Made by a program: the position numbers and the translations under genes | Shown here: in pieces, positions 35,234 to 42,899 of the stretch | How positions within the stretch are numbered: position 1 is the stretch's first letter | How the letters are laid out: every line of letters starts with the position of its first letter | DNA from: JAIBAC01 sp046331095 | GTDB taxonomy: Bacteria > Actinomycetota > Acidimicrobiia > UBA2766 | Assembly (NCBI GenBank): GCA_046331095.1 | Contig: JAXLRM010000003.1 | Coordinates: forward strand, 868,001-932,000 | DNA length: 64,000 nt | Direction: 5' to 3' | Notes under the pieces: model-generated | Database searches by the model: none | What the model saw: only the letters and a program-made list of their open reading frames with translations | What the model was told of the DNA's origin: nothing

Positions 35234-36094
35234 TCAGTCCCAGTAGAGCCGCACGCGCTCCATCAGGACGCTGCGGCGGTCGAACTCGAAGATGCCGACG
35301 CCGCCGTGGACGCCGGCGTCGTCCTCGATCTCGACGCTGGCACTCGCCGCGTACCCGCTCACGAGGAGCTTGCCGACCGAGACGCGCCGCAGCGGCCCGC
35401 GTGCGAGCTCCGACGGTGTCAGCGGCGGCTCGCCGTAGGGTGCCTCGAGACCTGCGCAGGTGCCGGTGAGCAGGCTCGCGAGCACGGCGTGGTCGCCGCG
35501 GGTCGCGGCCTCCGCGAAGCGCGCGACCGCGTCCCTGCCGGCGCGGCCGACGCTGCGGGCGCCACTCGAGAACCCGAGCGCGCCGACCGGCCCGAGGTTG
35601 GCGAGCATGCGGCGGCCGAGCGCGACGCCCACCGGCCATGCCCGCGGGCCCCTGGACACGAGCCGCACGACCATGGGCACCAGCTCCCAGTGCGCCGCGA
35701 GGCGGCAGATCACGAGCTCGCCGTCCTCCTCGCCGAGCTCGTAGACAAGGTGCATCGGGACGCGCACCACCACGCGTGGCGCCATCGTGATCTCGATGTC
35801 GAGGTCGCGCACGACGTGGTCCGCACACACGATGTCGCGGTCCACGTGGAACGCGATCTCGTTCGGCGCGATGAACGTGTCGTAGAAGCGCGAGAGGGCG
35901 CCGTCACCGCGCCGCGCGGACCGCGCGTCGAAGACGCCGGCGACGTGCGGGCGCGAGCCCACGGGGTCCTCGATCGCGCTGAGGCCGGCGAAGATCGCCA
36001 ACCAGGCGTCCTTGTCGTGCGCGGCGACGGCCTGAGGTGAGCGCTCGACCGCGCGCAAGGCCCGGTCGCGGCCCGCGTCGGTGTCGGTCGGCAT
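35234..36094 (-). CDS. Tandem NTF2/ketosteroid-isomerase-like protein
   Basis: A 286-residue protein that looks like two NTF2/SnoaL-like cone folds in tandem. The first (about 15-125) has a KDAWLAIF-type helix and FHVDRDIVCADHVVRDLDIE; the second (about 190-286) has VARFAEAATRGDHAVLASLL and GVGIFEFDRRSVLMERVRLYWD. Single KSI-like proteins are about 130 residues. It is the last gene of the minus-strand thiolase/DUF35/ETF operon, consistent with acting on a CoA-linked ring or enol intermediate. Catalytic residues are not certain. Confidence 0.75.
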   Translation of the reverse strand: MPTDTDAGRDRALRAVERSPQAVAAHDKDAWLAIFAGLSAIEDPVGSRPHVAGVFDARSARRGDGALSRFYDTFIAPNEIAFHVDRDIVCADHVVRDLDIEITMAPRVVVRVPMHLVYELGEEDGELVICRLAAHWELVPMVVRLVSRGPRAWPVGVALGRRMLANLGPVGALGFSSGARSVGRAGRDAVARFAEAATRGDHAVLASLLTGTCAGLEAPYGEPPLTPSELARGPLRRVSVGKLLVSGYAASASVEIEDDAGVHGGVGIFEFDRRSVLMERVRLYWD

Positions 36095-36107
36095 CGGAGC
36101 CTCCGGC

Positions 36108-37286
36108 TCAGCGCTTGAGCACCACGGCGGTGGCGTTGCCGCCGAGGCCGAGCGTCTGCGCGAGCCCGAGGCGGGCGTCGGGCACCTGGCGCGGGCCGGC
36201 CTGGCCGCGGAGCTGCCAGGTCAACTCGCAGACCTGGAAGATGCCCATCGCGGTCGTGGCCTCGCCGAAGCACAGGAAGCCGCCGCTGGGGTTGATCGGC
36301 AGCTTGCCGTCGGGCATCGTCTCGCCGGACTCGAGCAGGTGCTCGGCCTCGCCGGGCTTGCACAGGCCCCAGTCCTCGGGGAAGGCGAGCTCGTAGTAGA
36401 CGGTGTTGTCCTGCAGCTCGACGAAGTCGACGTCCTCGGCGGCCGCGCCGGCCTGCGCGAGGGCCTTGCCGACGGCGAGAGTCGCCTCGCTGTGGTGCGC
36501 GGGTCCCGACGGGATCACGCCCGCGAGGCCGCGCGGGAGGCCGTCGTCGAAGAGCGAGGTGGCCACCGCGCTGCCCGCGACCCAGACCGGATCCGACGTG
36601 AACCGGCCCACTGCCTCCGCGGAGCAGATGACGGCGGCGGCGGCGCCGTCGCTCACAGGGCAGATCTCGTAGAGGCGCAGCGGGTCGCTGACCATGTTCG
36701 AGCCGAGCACGTCCTCGAGGCTGAACTCCTGGCGGAACCGGGCGTGTTCGTTGTGCTTGCCGATCTGGTGGGCCTTGACGGCGATCTGGGCGAGCTGGGT
36801 CTCGGTCGTGCCGTACTCGGCCATGCGATGGCGGCACAGCAGCGCCCAGAACGCGGGCCCCGGCATCCCGACACAGCGCTGGCGCAGGAACTCGGGGTCG
36901 GTGGTCTCCTCCACACCGGAGGTCTGGATGAAGCCCTTGGGCATCTTCTCGCCGCCGACGACGAGGACGACGTCGTACATGCCGCCGGCGACGAGGCCGT
37001 AGCCGACGTTGAAGGCGTTGCCGCCCGCGGCGCAACCGGCCGACATGTTGTAGACGGGCACGCCGGTCGAACCCATGTCCTCGACGACGTCGTTGCCGTT
37101 GAGGCCCCAGCCCTTGCCGCCGGAGAACCGCGAGCTCGCGGCGGCGACGGCGCCGATCTGGTTCCACGCGACGCCCGCGTCGGCGAGCGCGTCGACCACC
37201 GCAGCCCGGCACAGGTCGGTCACCGACTTGTCCGCGAACTTGCCGAAGGCGTGCATTCCCACGCCGAGGACCGCTACATCACGCAT
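36108..37286 (-). CDS. SCP2/Ltp-type thiolase or aldolase
   Basis: A 392-residue thiolase-superfamily protein of the SCPx/lipid-transfer type. A Cys85 in YNMSAGCAAGGNAF occupies the nucleophile position, a NPSGGFLCFGEATTAMG block replaces the common NxxGG motif, and ETTDPEFLRQ lies between. These proteins cleave beta-ketoacyl-CoA or act as Ltp2-like retro-aldolases in steroid side-chain breakdown. The upstream neighbour is a DUF35 protein, the known partner for such enzymes in mycobacterial cholesterol degradation. Retained Cys favours a thiolase over a pure aldolase. Confidence 0.88.
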   Translation of the reverse strand: MRDVAVLGVGMHAFGKFADKSVTDLCRAAVVDALADAGVAWNQIGAVAAASSRFSGGKGWGLNGNDVVEDMGSTGVPVYNMSAGCAAGGNAFNVGYGLVAGGMYDVVLVVGGEKMPKGFIQTSGVEETTDPEFLRQRCVGMPGPAFWALLCRHRMAEYGTTETQLAQIAVKAHQIGKHNEHARFRQEFSLEDVLGSNMVSDPLRLYEICPVSDGAAAAVICSAEAVGRFTSDPVWVAGSAVATSLFDDGLPRGLAGVIPSGPAHHSEATLAVGKALAQAGAAAEDVDFVELQDNTVYYELAFPEDWGLCKPGEAEHLLESGETMPDGKLPINPSGGFLCFGEATTAMGIFQVCELTWQLRGQAGPRQVPDARLGLAQTLGLGGNATAVVLKR

Positions 37287-37301
37287 CGCAGCTCTCCAGG
37301 G

Positions 37302-37721
37302 TCAGACCGGGCGGAACATCCAGGTGATCACCTCGGTGCCGTCTTCGTCGTGGCACATCGGGGCGAGGACGAGCTCGACGCGGCCGCCCACGCTGAGGTC
37401 GTTGGGGTCGGCGACGTCCATGCGGCCCACCACGCGGAGGCCGTCGTCGAGGTCGACGACGCCGAGCGCGTACGGCACGTAGGGGTCGTCTGTGCGCGCG
37501 GGCGGCGGCGGCGGGTAGTTCTGGACCGAGAAGCTCCAGAGCGTCCCGGCGGGGCCGAAGCTCGCGTCCTCGGTGGCCGACTCGTCGCAGCCGGGGTTGT
37601 GACAACGCCCCGAGCGCGGGAAGTAGGGGGTCGCGCAGGTGGCGCAGCGCGAGCCGAGCAGGCGCGCGTCGCCGCCTTCGTCGGTGAAGAGCCCTTCGAC
37701 GGCCGGGGTGGGTGTGGTCAT
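37302..37721 (-). CDS. DUF35 zinc-ribbon/OB-fold partner protein
   Basis: A 139-residue DUF35 protein: zinc ribbon with Cys26, Cys29, Cys40 and Cys45 (CATC and CHNPGC), then an OB-fold (TLWSFSVQNYPPPPP, YALGVVDLDDGLRVVGRM). DUF35 proteins bind thiolase-like aldolases or acyl-CoA hydratases and contact the CoA. It sits 15 bases upstream of the thiolase gene in the transcript and its start overlaps the end of the ETF alpha gene by four bases. Confidence 0.9.
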   Translation of the reverse strand: MTTPTPAVEGLFTDEGGDARLLGSRCATCATPYFPRSGRCHNPGCDESATEDASFGPAGTLWSFSVQNYPPPPPARTDDPYVPYALGVVDLDDGLRVVGRMDVADPNDLSVGGRVELVLAPMCHDEDGTEVITWMFRPV

Positions 37722-38704
37722 CGCCGTAGTCCCGCTTCCTTTGACACCCGGATCAGCTCCGGGAGGATCTCGACCGCGTCGCCGACGATGCCGTAGCGGC
37801 AATGGCGGAAGATCGCGGCGTCGGGATCGGTGTTGATCGCCACGATCGTCTTGGCAGCCGTGCAGCCGACCATGTGCTGGGTGGCGCCGGAGATGCCGGC
37901 CGCGAGGTAGAGGCCGGGGTGGGTGATCTTGCCCGTGAGGCCGACCTGGTGGGCGGGACCGATCCAGCCCTCGTCCACGAGGGGCCGCGAGGCGCCTGCT
38001 ATCCCGCCGAGCACCTCGGCGAGCTCGGCGACGAGAGCGAAGTTCTCCTCGGACTTGAGGCCACGGCCACCGGCGACGATCACGTCGGCGTCCTCGAGGC
38101 GAGGCCCTTCGCTGCGGGCTGGTTCGAGGACGCGGATCCGCTCCTCGACACCGGAGAGGTCGACCTCGACGCTGCTCACCGACGGTTCGGCTGCCGCGGT
38201 GGCGGCGGGCTCGGGGACGACCGCGTTGGCCTGGAGGGTGACGACACAGGGTCGGCCCGCCTCCGTCACGTACACGACGTTGGTGTCGCCGCCGTAGGCC
38301 GCGGCGACGACGTCGAGGCCGCCGCCGTCGGCGACGTCGATGTCACGTGCGTTCGTGACGACGGCGAGGTGGCAGCGGCCCGCGACCCGCGGGGCGACGA
38401 GACGGGCGTCGAATGTCTGGGCGAGGATCATCACCTGGCCGGGGTGGCGCTGCCAGTACTGCGCGAGCGCCTCGACGGCGGCGTCCGCCCCGCCGGCCGC
38501 GAGCTTGGCGTCGTCGAGGAGGTCGACCGCGGCGACGCCGTGGCGGCGCGCCACCTCCGTGTAGGCCTCCGGCGCCGGCCCCAAGAGGACCCAGTGCAGA
38601 TCGGCACCGAGCGCGGTGGCGACTTTGCGGCCCAATGTCAGGGCGGCTTCGGACTCCTCGGCCGGTTCGGCGCCGGCCCTGCACACGATCACCGCTGACG
38701 CCAT
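37718..38704 (-). CDS. Electron transfer flavoprotein alpha subunit
   Basis: A 328-residue ETF alpha. The C-terminal FAD domain has the diagnostic VGLTGKITHPGLYLAAGISG, then HMVGCTAAKTIVAINTDPDA and YGIVGDAVEILPEL. ETF accepts electrons from acyl-CoA dehydrogenases and passes them to the quinone pool. Cotranscribed with the beta subunit (two bases apart) and with the thiolase module, so this copy probably serves a dedicated acyl-CoA pathway. Confidence 0.95.
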   Translation of the reverse strand: MASAVIVCRAGAEPAEESEAALTLGRKVATALGADLHWVLLGPAPEAYTEVARRHGVAAVDLLDDAKLAAGGADAAVEALAQYWQRHPGQVMILAQTFDARLVAPRVAGRCHLAVVTNARDIDVADGGGLDVVAAAYGGDTNVVYVTEAGRPCVVTLQANAVVPEPAATAAAEPSVSSVEVDLSGVEERIRVLEPARSEGPRLEDADVIVAGGRGLKSEENFALVAELAEVLGGIAGASRPLVDEGWIGPAHQVGLTGKITHPGLYLAAGISGATQHMVGCTAAKTIVAINTDPDAAIFRHCRYGIVGDAVEILPELIRVSKEAGLRR

Positions 38705-38706
38705 GA

Positions 38707-39516
38707 TCAGGCGCCTCCCGTCTTGAGGGTCTTGTCCGCCACCAGGCGCCCGACGAGGGCGTCGGCGAGTTCGGCGGCGGTCTCGCCCGCGAGGAACTCG
38801 CACTCGCCCTTGACCTCGGGGACCCACTGGCGCTCCAACACGACCAGCGGAGCAAGGTCCTCCGCCCCAACCGGGAGCTCGCCGGGGTCGACCTGGTCGG
38901 GGGTCACCTTGCGGGCCTGCATCCGCATCGGCACCGTCGGGTAGCGGGGCTCGCCGAGCTCGCTGCTCACGGTCACCACGGCGGGCAGGTCGGCCTCGAC
39001 AACCTCGTCGCCGTCGGGTGTCACCCGGGTCACGCGCACCGCCGCGCCGGCGAGCTCGACCTGGCGGGCGACGGTCACGACCGCCATCGCGAGCGCCTCG
39101 CCCACGAGTGCGGGGACCACACCTTGGTCGTCGTCGGAGGCCTGCCGCCCGAACAGGACCAGGTCGGCGCCGCGGTCGCGCACGAACGCGGCGAGCAGCG
39201 CGGCCACGACGTGGCCGTCGGCGCCCGCAGGCGGTGCGATCGCGACGACCTCGTCGACACCGAGGGACTTCGCGTGGCGCAGCATCGTCGTGAGGTCGTC
39301 GCCCACGGACACGGCGCACACAGTCGCGTCGGCGCCGCCGTCACGCAGCCGCAGTGCGGCCTCGATCGCCTGCTCGTCGTAGGCGTTCATGAGGCGCGGG
39401 ATCGTGGTCTGGGTGAGGCTCTTGGAGTCGTCGCCGATCTCGAGCTTGCCCGCCAGCGCGTAGGCACCGACGGCATCGGGATCGAGGACTTCCTTGACGC
39501 ACACGACGATCCGCAT
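38707..39516 (-). CDS. Electron transfer flavoprotein beta subunit
   Basis: A 269-residue ETF beta starting MRIVVCVKEVLDPDAV and with the usual MNAYDEQAIEAALRLRD and FGRQASDDDQGVVPALVGE. It binds AMP and contacts the dehydrogenase. It is the first gene of the operon reading down to 35234, and two ACCA-N2-TGGT sites lie 59-89 bases upstream of its ATG, implying regulation together with the other acyl-CoA genes. Confidence 0.95.
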   Translation of the reverse strand: MRIVVCVKEVLDPDAVGAYALAGKLEIGDDSKSLTQTTIPRLMNAYDEQAIEAALRLRDGGADATVCAVSVGDDLTTMLRHAKSLGVDEVVAIAPPAGADGHVVAALLAAFVRDRGADLVLFGRQASDDDQGVVPALVGEALAMAVVTVARQVELAGAAVRVTRVTPDGDEVVEADLPAVVTVSSELGEPRYPTVPMRMQARKVTPDQVDPGELPVGAEDLAPLVVLERQWVPEVKGECEFLAGETAAELADALVGRLVADKTLKTGGA

Positions 39517-39574
39517 GTCAGTGATCTCCGGCCCGGGCAGGGGAAAGCTTGCAGCCACCTTCGAGGATATCCTC

Positions 39575-39605
39575 ACCATGTGGTAGCAGTCCATCACCAC
39601 ATGGT
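39575..39605. promoter_or_regulatory. Two perfect ACCA-N2-TGGT operators
   Basis: ACCATGTGGT at 39575-39584 and ACCACATGGT at 39596-39605 are both perfect in their arms and lie exactly 21 bp apart, two helical turns. They stand just before the ETF beta start on the minus strand and behind bioB. This is the strongest example of the operator pair in the window. Confidence 0.75.
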
Positions 39606-39629
39606 TACGAGTCTCGGCCCGGCTGCTCC

Positions 39630-40616
39630 CTACGCGAGCGGCATGCCGAGGGCGTCGAGCATGGCGAGGTCGTCCTCGACGGGGCGCCCCGTCGTCGTGA
39701 GGTAGTTGCCGACGATCAGGCCGTTGGCGCCCGAGAGCATCGCATCGGCTTGCGACTCGCCGAGGACGAGCTCGCGTCCGCCCGCGACGCGCAAGGTGAC
39801 GTCGGGCAGGACGAGGCGGAACAGGGCGATCGCCTGCAGCGCCGTCGGCGCGTCCATCGGTTCGACGTCCGCGAGCGGGGTGCCCGGACGCGGGTTCAAG
39901 AAGTTCAGGGGCACCTCGCGGGGCGCGAGCGCGGCGAGCTCGAACGCGAGGTCCACCCGCTGGGCGAGGGTCTCGCCGATCCCGAGGATCGCGCCGCAGC
40001 AGAGCTCGATACCGGCCGCCGTGACCGCCCGCGCCGTCGCGACGCGGTCGTCGTAGGTGTGGGTCGTGCACACCGACGGGAACAGCTCGCGGCAGGTCTC
40101 GAGGTTGTGGTTGAAACAGCGCACGCCCGCGGCCGCCAGCTCGGCGGCCTGCGCGTCGGTGACGAGGCCGATCGAGCAGCCCACGTCGAGGCCGGTCTCG
40201 GCGCGCACTGCCCGCACGCACTCGAGCAGGCGGGCGAACATGCGCTCCGACGGGCGCCGCTCGGCGGCCACGAGGCAGAAGTGGCCGACGCCGTCCGCCG
40301 CGGTCGCGCGTGCAGCGTCCAACACGGAGTCGACGTCGAGCATCGGGTAGGTGCCGATCCCGGTCGGGTACCGCGACGACTGGCCGCAGAAGCTGCAGTC
40401 CTCGGGGCAGGCGCCGGACTTGACGTTCGCGATGCTCTCGAGCTCGACCGCCGCGCCGCACCAGCGCAGGCGCACACGGTGCGCGAGGTCGCACAGGGCG
40501 GCGAGCTCGTCGAGGCCGGTGGCGGCGACGGCATCGACCTCGGAGCGGTCGAGGCGCCGGCCCTCGCCGAGGAGGGCCTGCTCGGCCACGGCGATCGGGC
40601 CTGGACCGGGGCTCAC
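39630..40616 (-). CDS. bioB: Biotin synthase
   Basis: A 328-residue radical SAM enzyme. The cluster-binding motif is CPEDCSFCGQ (Cys70, Cys74, Cys77), followed by conserved GHFCLVAAERRPS and CFNHNLETCRELF blocks, as in BioB. It inserts sulfur into dethiobiotin. The GTG start overlaps the stop of the flavin reductase gene. Placement among acyl-CoA genes may reflect biotin need of acyl-CoA carboxylases; no other bio gene is nearby. Confidence 0.93.
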   Translation of the reverse strand: MSPGPGPIAVAEQALLGEGRRLDRSEVDAVAATGLDELAALCDLAHRVRLRWCGAAVELESIANVKSGACPEDCSFCGQSSRYPTGIGTYPMLDVDSVLDAARATAADGVGHFCLVAAERRPSERMFARLLECVRAVRAETGLDVGCSIGLVTDAQAAELAAAGVRCFNHNLETCRELFPSVCTTHTYDDRVATARAVTAAGIELCCGAILGIGETLAQRVDLAFELAALAPREVPLNFLNPRPGTPLADVEPMDAPTALQAIALFRLVLPDVTLRVAGGRELVLGESQADAMLSGANGLIVGNYLTTTGRPVEDDLAMLDALGMPLA

Positions 40617-41119
40617 CCGGCGTCTCCCCTGCTCGAGTCGTGGAGCCCGCCGTAGTCGAGCGCGGTGTCCGCGAGGGCGAGGGGGATGCCGTCACGGCGC
40701 CAGGTCGCGTCGACGACCTCGCCCACGAAGACCACGTGGTCGCCGCCCGAGACCCGGTCGCGCACGCGGCACTCGAGCGAACCGAGGGCGTCGTCGAGCA
40801 GCGGGCAGCCCGTGGACCCGGGCGTGAACGCGACCCCCCCGAGGTCGTCGGCGGTCTCCTCGACGGGACGGTAGAAGCGCGCCACGAGTGGGTGCTGGCC
40901 GTGCTCCATCACGTTGACGGCGAACACGCCGCCGCGTTCGATCATGAGCGCACGCGACGTGCCGTGGCGCGCCGCGAGGGCCACGGCGGGCGGGTCGAAC
41001 GAGCACTGGGTCAACCAGTTCGCCGCCCACGCGTAGCGGTGCGTCCCGTCGGTGGAGGTCGCGACGTAGAGGCCGTAGCGGATCGCCTGGAGGACCGCGG
41101 TCCTGGTGTCATCGGCCAC
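40613..41119 (-). CDS. Flavin reductase-like split-barrel protein
   Basis: A 168-residue FMN-binding split-barrel protein with AANWLTQCSFDPPAVALAARHGTS-type flavin contacts (residues about 32-55) and FAVNVMEHGQHPLVARFY. Such proteins supply reduced flavin to monooxygenases or are F420/FMN reductases. GTG start. It lies between the KstD-like dehydrogenase and bioB with 18-base and overlapping junctions, so all three form one transcript. Confidence 0.85.
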   Translation of the reverse strand: MADDTRTAVLQAIRYGLYVATSTDGTHRYAWAANWLTQCSFDPPAVALAARHGTSRALMIERGGVFAVNVMEHGQHPLVARFYRPVEETADDLGGVAFTPGSTGCPLLDDALGSLECRVRDRVSGGDHVVFVGEVVDATWRRDGIPLALADTALDYGGLHDSSRGDAG

Positions 41120-41137
41120 GGCGGCCTCCGTCTGGGA

Positions 41138-42784
41138 TCAGAGCTGCTTCTCGCGCTCGGCGGCGGCGCCGAGGCCGGCGAGGTGGCCGTAGGTGAGGCC
41201 GAGCCCGATCGTCGCGCCCGGGCCCCAGTAGCCCTGCCCTGCCGGCGACGCGATGCAGTTGCCGGCGCCGTAGAGACCCGGGATCGCCTCGCCGTGGACG
41301 TCGAGGACCTGCGCCGCCGTGTTGACGACCGGCCCGCCGTTGGTGTCGAGGAGGCCGGCGCCGACGATGATGCAGTAGTAGGGGCCCTCGCTCGCGAAGG
41401 CCGCCAAGGTCGGGTTCGGCGACCCCGGCCGGTTCGGTCCGCTCCAGGCCCGGTCGAGCGGGGCGTTGCCGCGGCCGAAGTCGAGGTCCACGCCCGCGTC
41501 GGCGAAGCCGTTGAAGCGCTCCAGCGTCTCCGCGAGGTTGGCCCCGAACGCGGCGTCGAGGCGCATGCCGCCGACGTGGTCGCCGAGTTCGACGAGCTTG
41601 GCGTCGATCTTGGCCGCGAGGTCGTCCCAGTCGTCGCCCTTGATCACGTAGCCGGCTTCCTCGTCGGGCATCGGCAGCGGCCGGCGCATGCCCTCCATGC
41701 TCTCGGAGCTCGCGACGGTGTCGTCGTAGAGCATGAACAGCACCATGTTGGGGTACTCGCGACGGCTCGGCTCGTAGACGCAGTGGACCTGGCCGCGGTC
41801 GTGGTAGGGCATCTTCTCGTTGACCACGCGGCGGCCGTACTTGTTGACCTGCATCATGGCGTCGCCCCACGGCAGCCACACGCCCGGCGGCGACGCCGAC
41901 CACAGGCTCGCCTCGACGACGACCTGTTTCCACCACGCGCGGTGCATGCCCGCGAGCTGCGCGCCCGCCTCGGCGCCGATGCGCACGAAATCGCCGGTGG
42001 CGCCCAGGGTCGCGCACGAACCGAAGACGCGCCCGGGCAGGTTGCGCTGGACCCTCTCGGTGTCGTGGGCGTAGCCGCCCGACGCGAAGACGACGGCCTT
42101 GCGGGCCCGTGCCAGGACCGTGAGGTGGCGGTAGTGCAACTCGAGGCCGACGACCTCGCCGTCGTCGTTGCGCAGCAGCGTCGCCGCCTGGTGCTCCAGG
42201 AGGATCTCGACACCGGCGGCGCGGGCATCGGCCTCGAGCTGGTCGATCATCGCCGCAGTGCCGGGGGTCGGGCCGATGTGGCGGCCGTTGGGGACCTTGT
42301 CCTCGTCGAGGTCGGCGCCGTAGTCGGGGAACGACAACACGATGCTGCCCGAGGGCAGCACGACCGGCTTGTCGGGGTCGGGATGGGGGTTGTCGCAGCT
42401 CAGGTCGAGCGAGCCCGCCGCCGTGAGGTAGTCGATCGCCTTCGAGCCGTTGTCGTAGAACGCCTCGATCAGCTCGTACGCCTTGGCGGGCAGCCCGAGG
42501 GTGGGGTGGTCGGCGCAGTAGAACTGCGGGTACGACATCCGGCACATGTAGCGGAGCGCGTCGTCACGGGAGTCGTCGACGCCCTTGGCGCGCAGCGAGG
42601 CGTTGTTGGGGATCCACGCGGTGCCGCCCGAGCCCCCGGTCGTGCCGCCGATGTGGTCGTTGCGCTCGAACATGACGACCGAGGCGCCCTCGGCCGCGGC
42701 GGTGATCGCGGCGGAGAAGGCGGCGCCGCCGGTGCCGACGACGAGCACGTCGGCTTCGTAGTCGAAGAGGTCATCGTCAGCCAC
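41138..42784 (-). CDS. FAD-dependent 3-ketosteroid-dehydrogenase-like flavoprotein
   Basis: A 548-residue flavoprotein of the FAD-binding-2 family. N-terminal motif EADVLVVGTGGAAFSAAITA and the GGTTGGSGGTAWIPNN loop, with C-terminal YYCIIVGAGLLDTNGGPVV and YWGPGATIGLGLTYGHLAG, match 3-ketosteroid delta1-dehydrogenases. The reaction would be alpha,beta-desaturation of a cyclic or enone-type ketone. GTG 42784 is chosen because GGGAG lies upstream; a TTG at 42820 is the alternative. Divergent from the ThDP gene over a gap with degenerate operators. Confidence 0.87.
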   Translation of the reverse strand: MADDDLFDYEADVLVVGTGGAAFSAAITAAAEGASVVMFERNDHIGGTTGGSGGTAWIPNNASLRAKGVDDSRDDALRYMCRMSYPQFYCADHPTLGLPAKAYELIEAFYDNGSKAIDYLTAAGSLDLSCDNPHPDPDKPVVLPSGSIVLSFPDYGADLDEDKVPNGRHIGPTPGTAAMIDQLEADARAAGVEILLEHQAATLLRNDDGEVVGLELHYRHLTVLARARKAVVFASGGYAHDTERVQRNLPGRVFGSCATLGATGDFVRIGAEAGAQLAGMHRAWWKQVVVEASLWSASPPGVWLPWGDAMMQVNKYGRRVVNEKMPYHDRGQVHCVYEPSRREYPNMVLFMLYDDTVASSESMEGMRRPLPMPDEEAGYVIKGDDWDDLAAKIDAKLVELGDHVGGMRLDAAFGANLAETLERFNGFADAGVDLDFGRGNAPLDRAWSGPNRPGSPNPTLAAFASEGPYYCIIVGAGLLDTNGGPVVNTAAQVLDVHGEAIPGLYGAGNCIASPAGQGYWGPGATIGLGLTYGHLAGLGAAAEREKQL

Positions 42785-42819
42785 GACATCTCCCGTCGTC
42801 TCGGCCCGGGCACGATCCA

Positions 42820-42850
42820 ACCAACTATAGGGAGATCCTCACCAACCAGT
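42820..42850. promoter_or_regulatory. Degenerate ACCA-N2-TGGT pair in divergent promoter
   Basis: ACCAACTATA at 42820-42829 and ACCAACCAGT at 42841-42850 each keep the left half-site ACCA and match two of the four right-arm bases. They are 21 bp apart, as in the strong sites at 39575 and 8279. They lie between the divergent KstD-like and ThDP genes and could control both. Confidence 0.5.
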
Positions 42851-42899
42851 AGTAAGGGGCGCGGGCGCTCGGGCAGGTCCGGCTGTACGCTCGGCGTCC

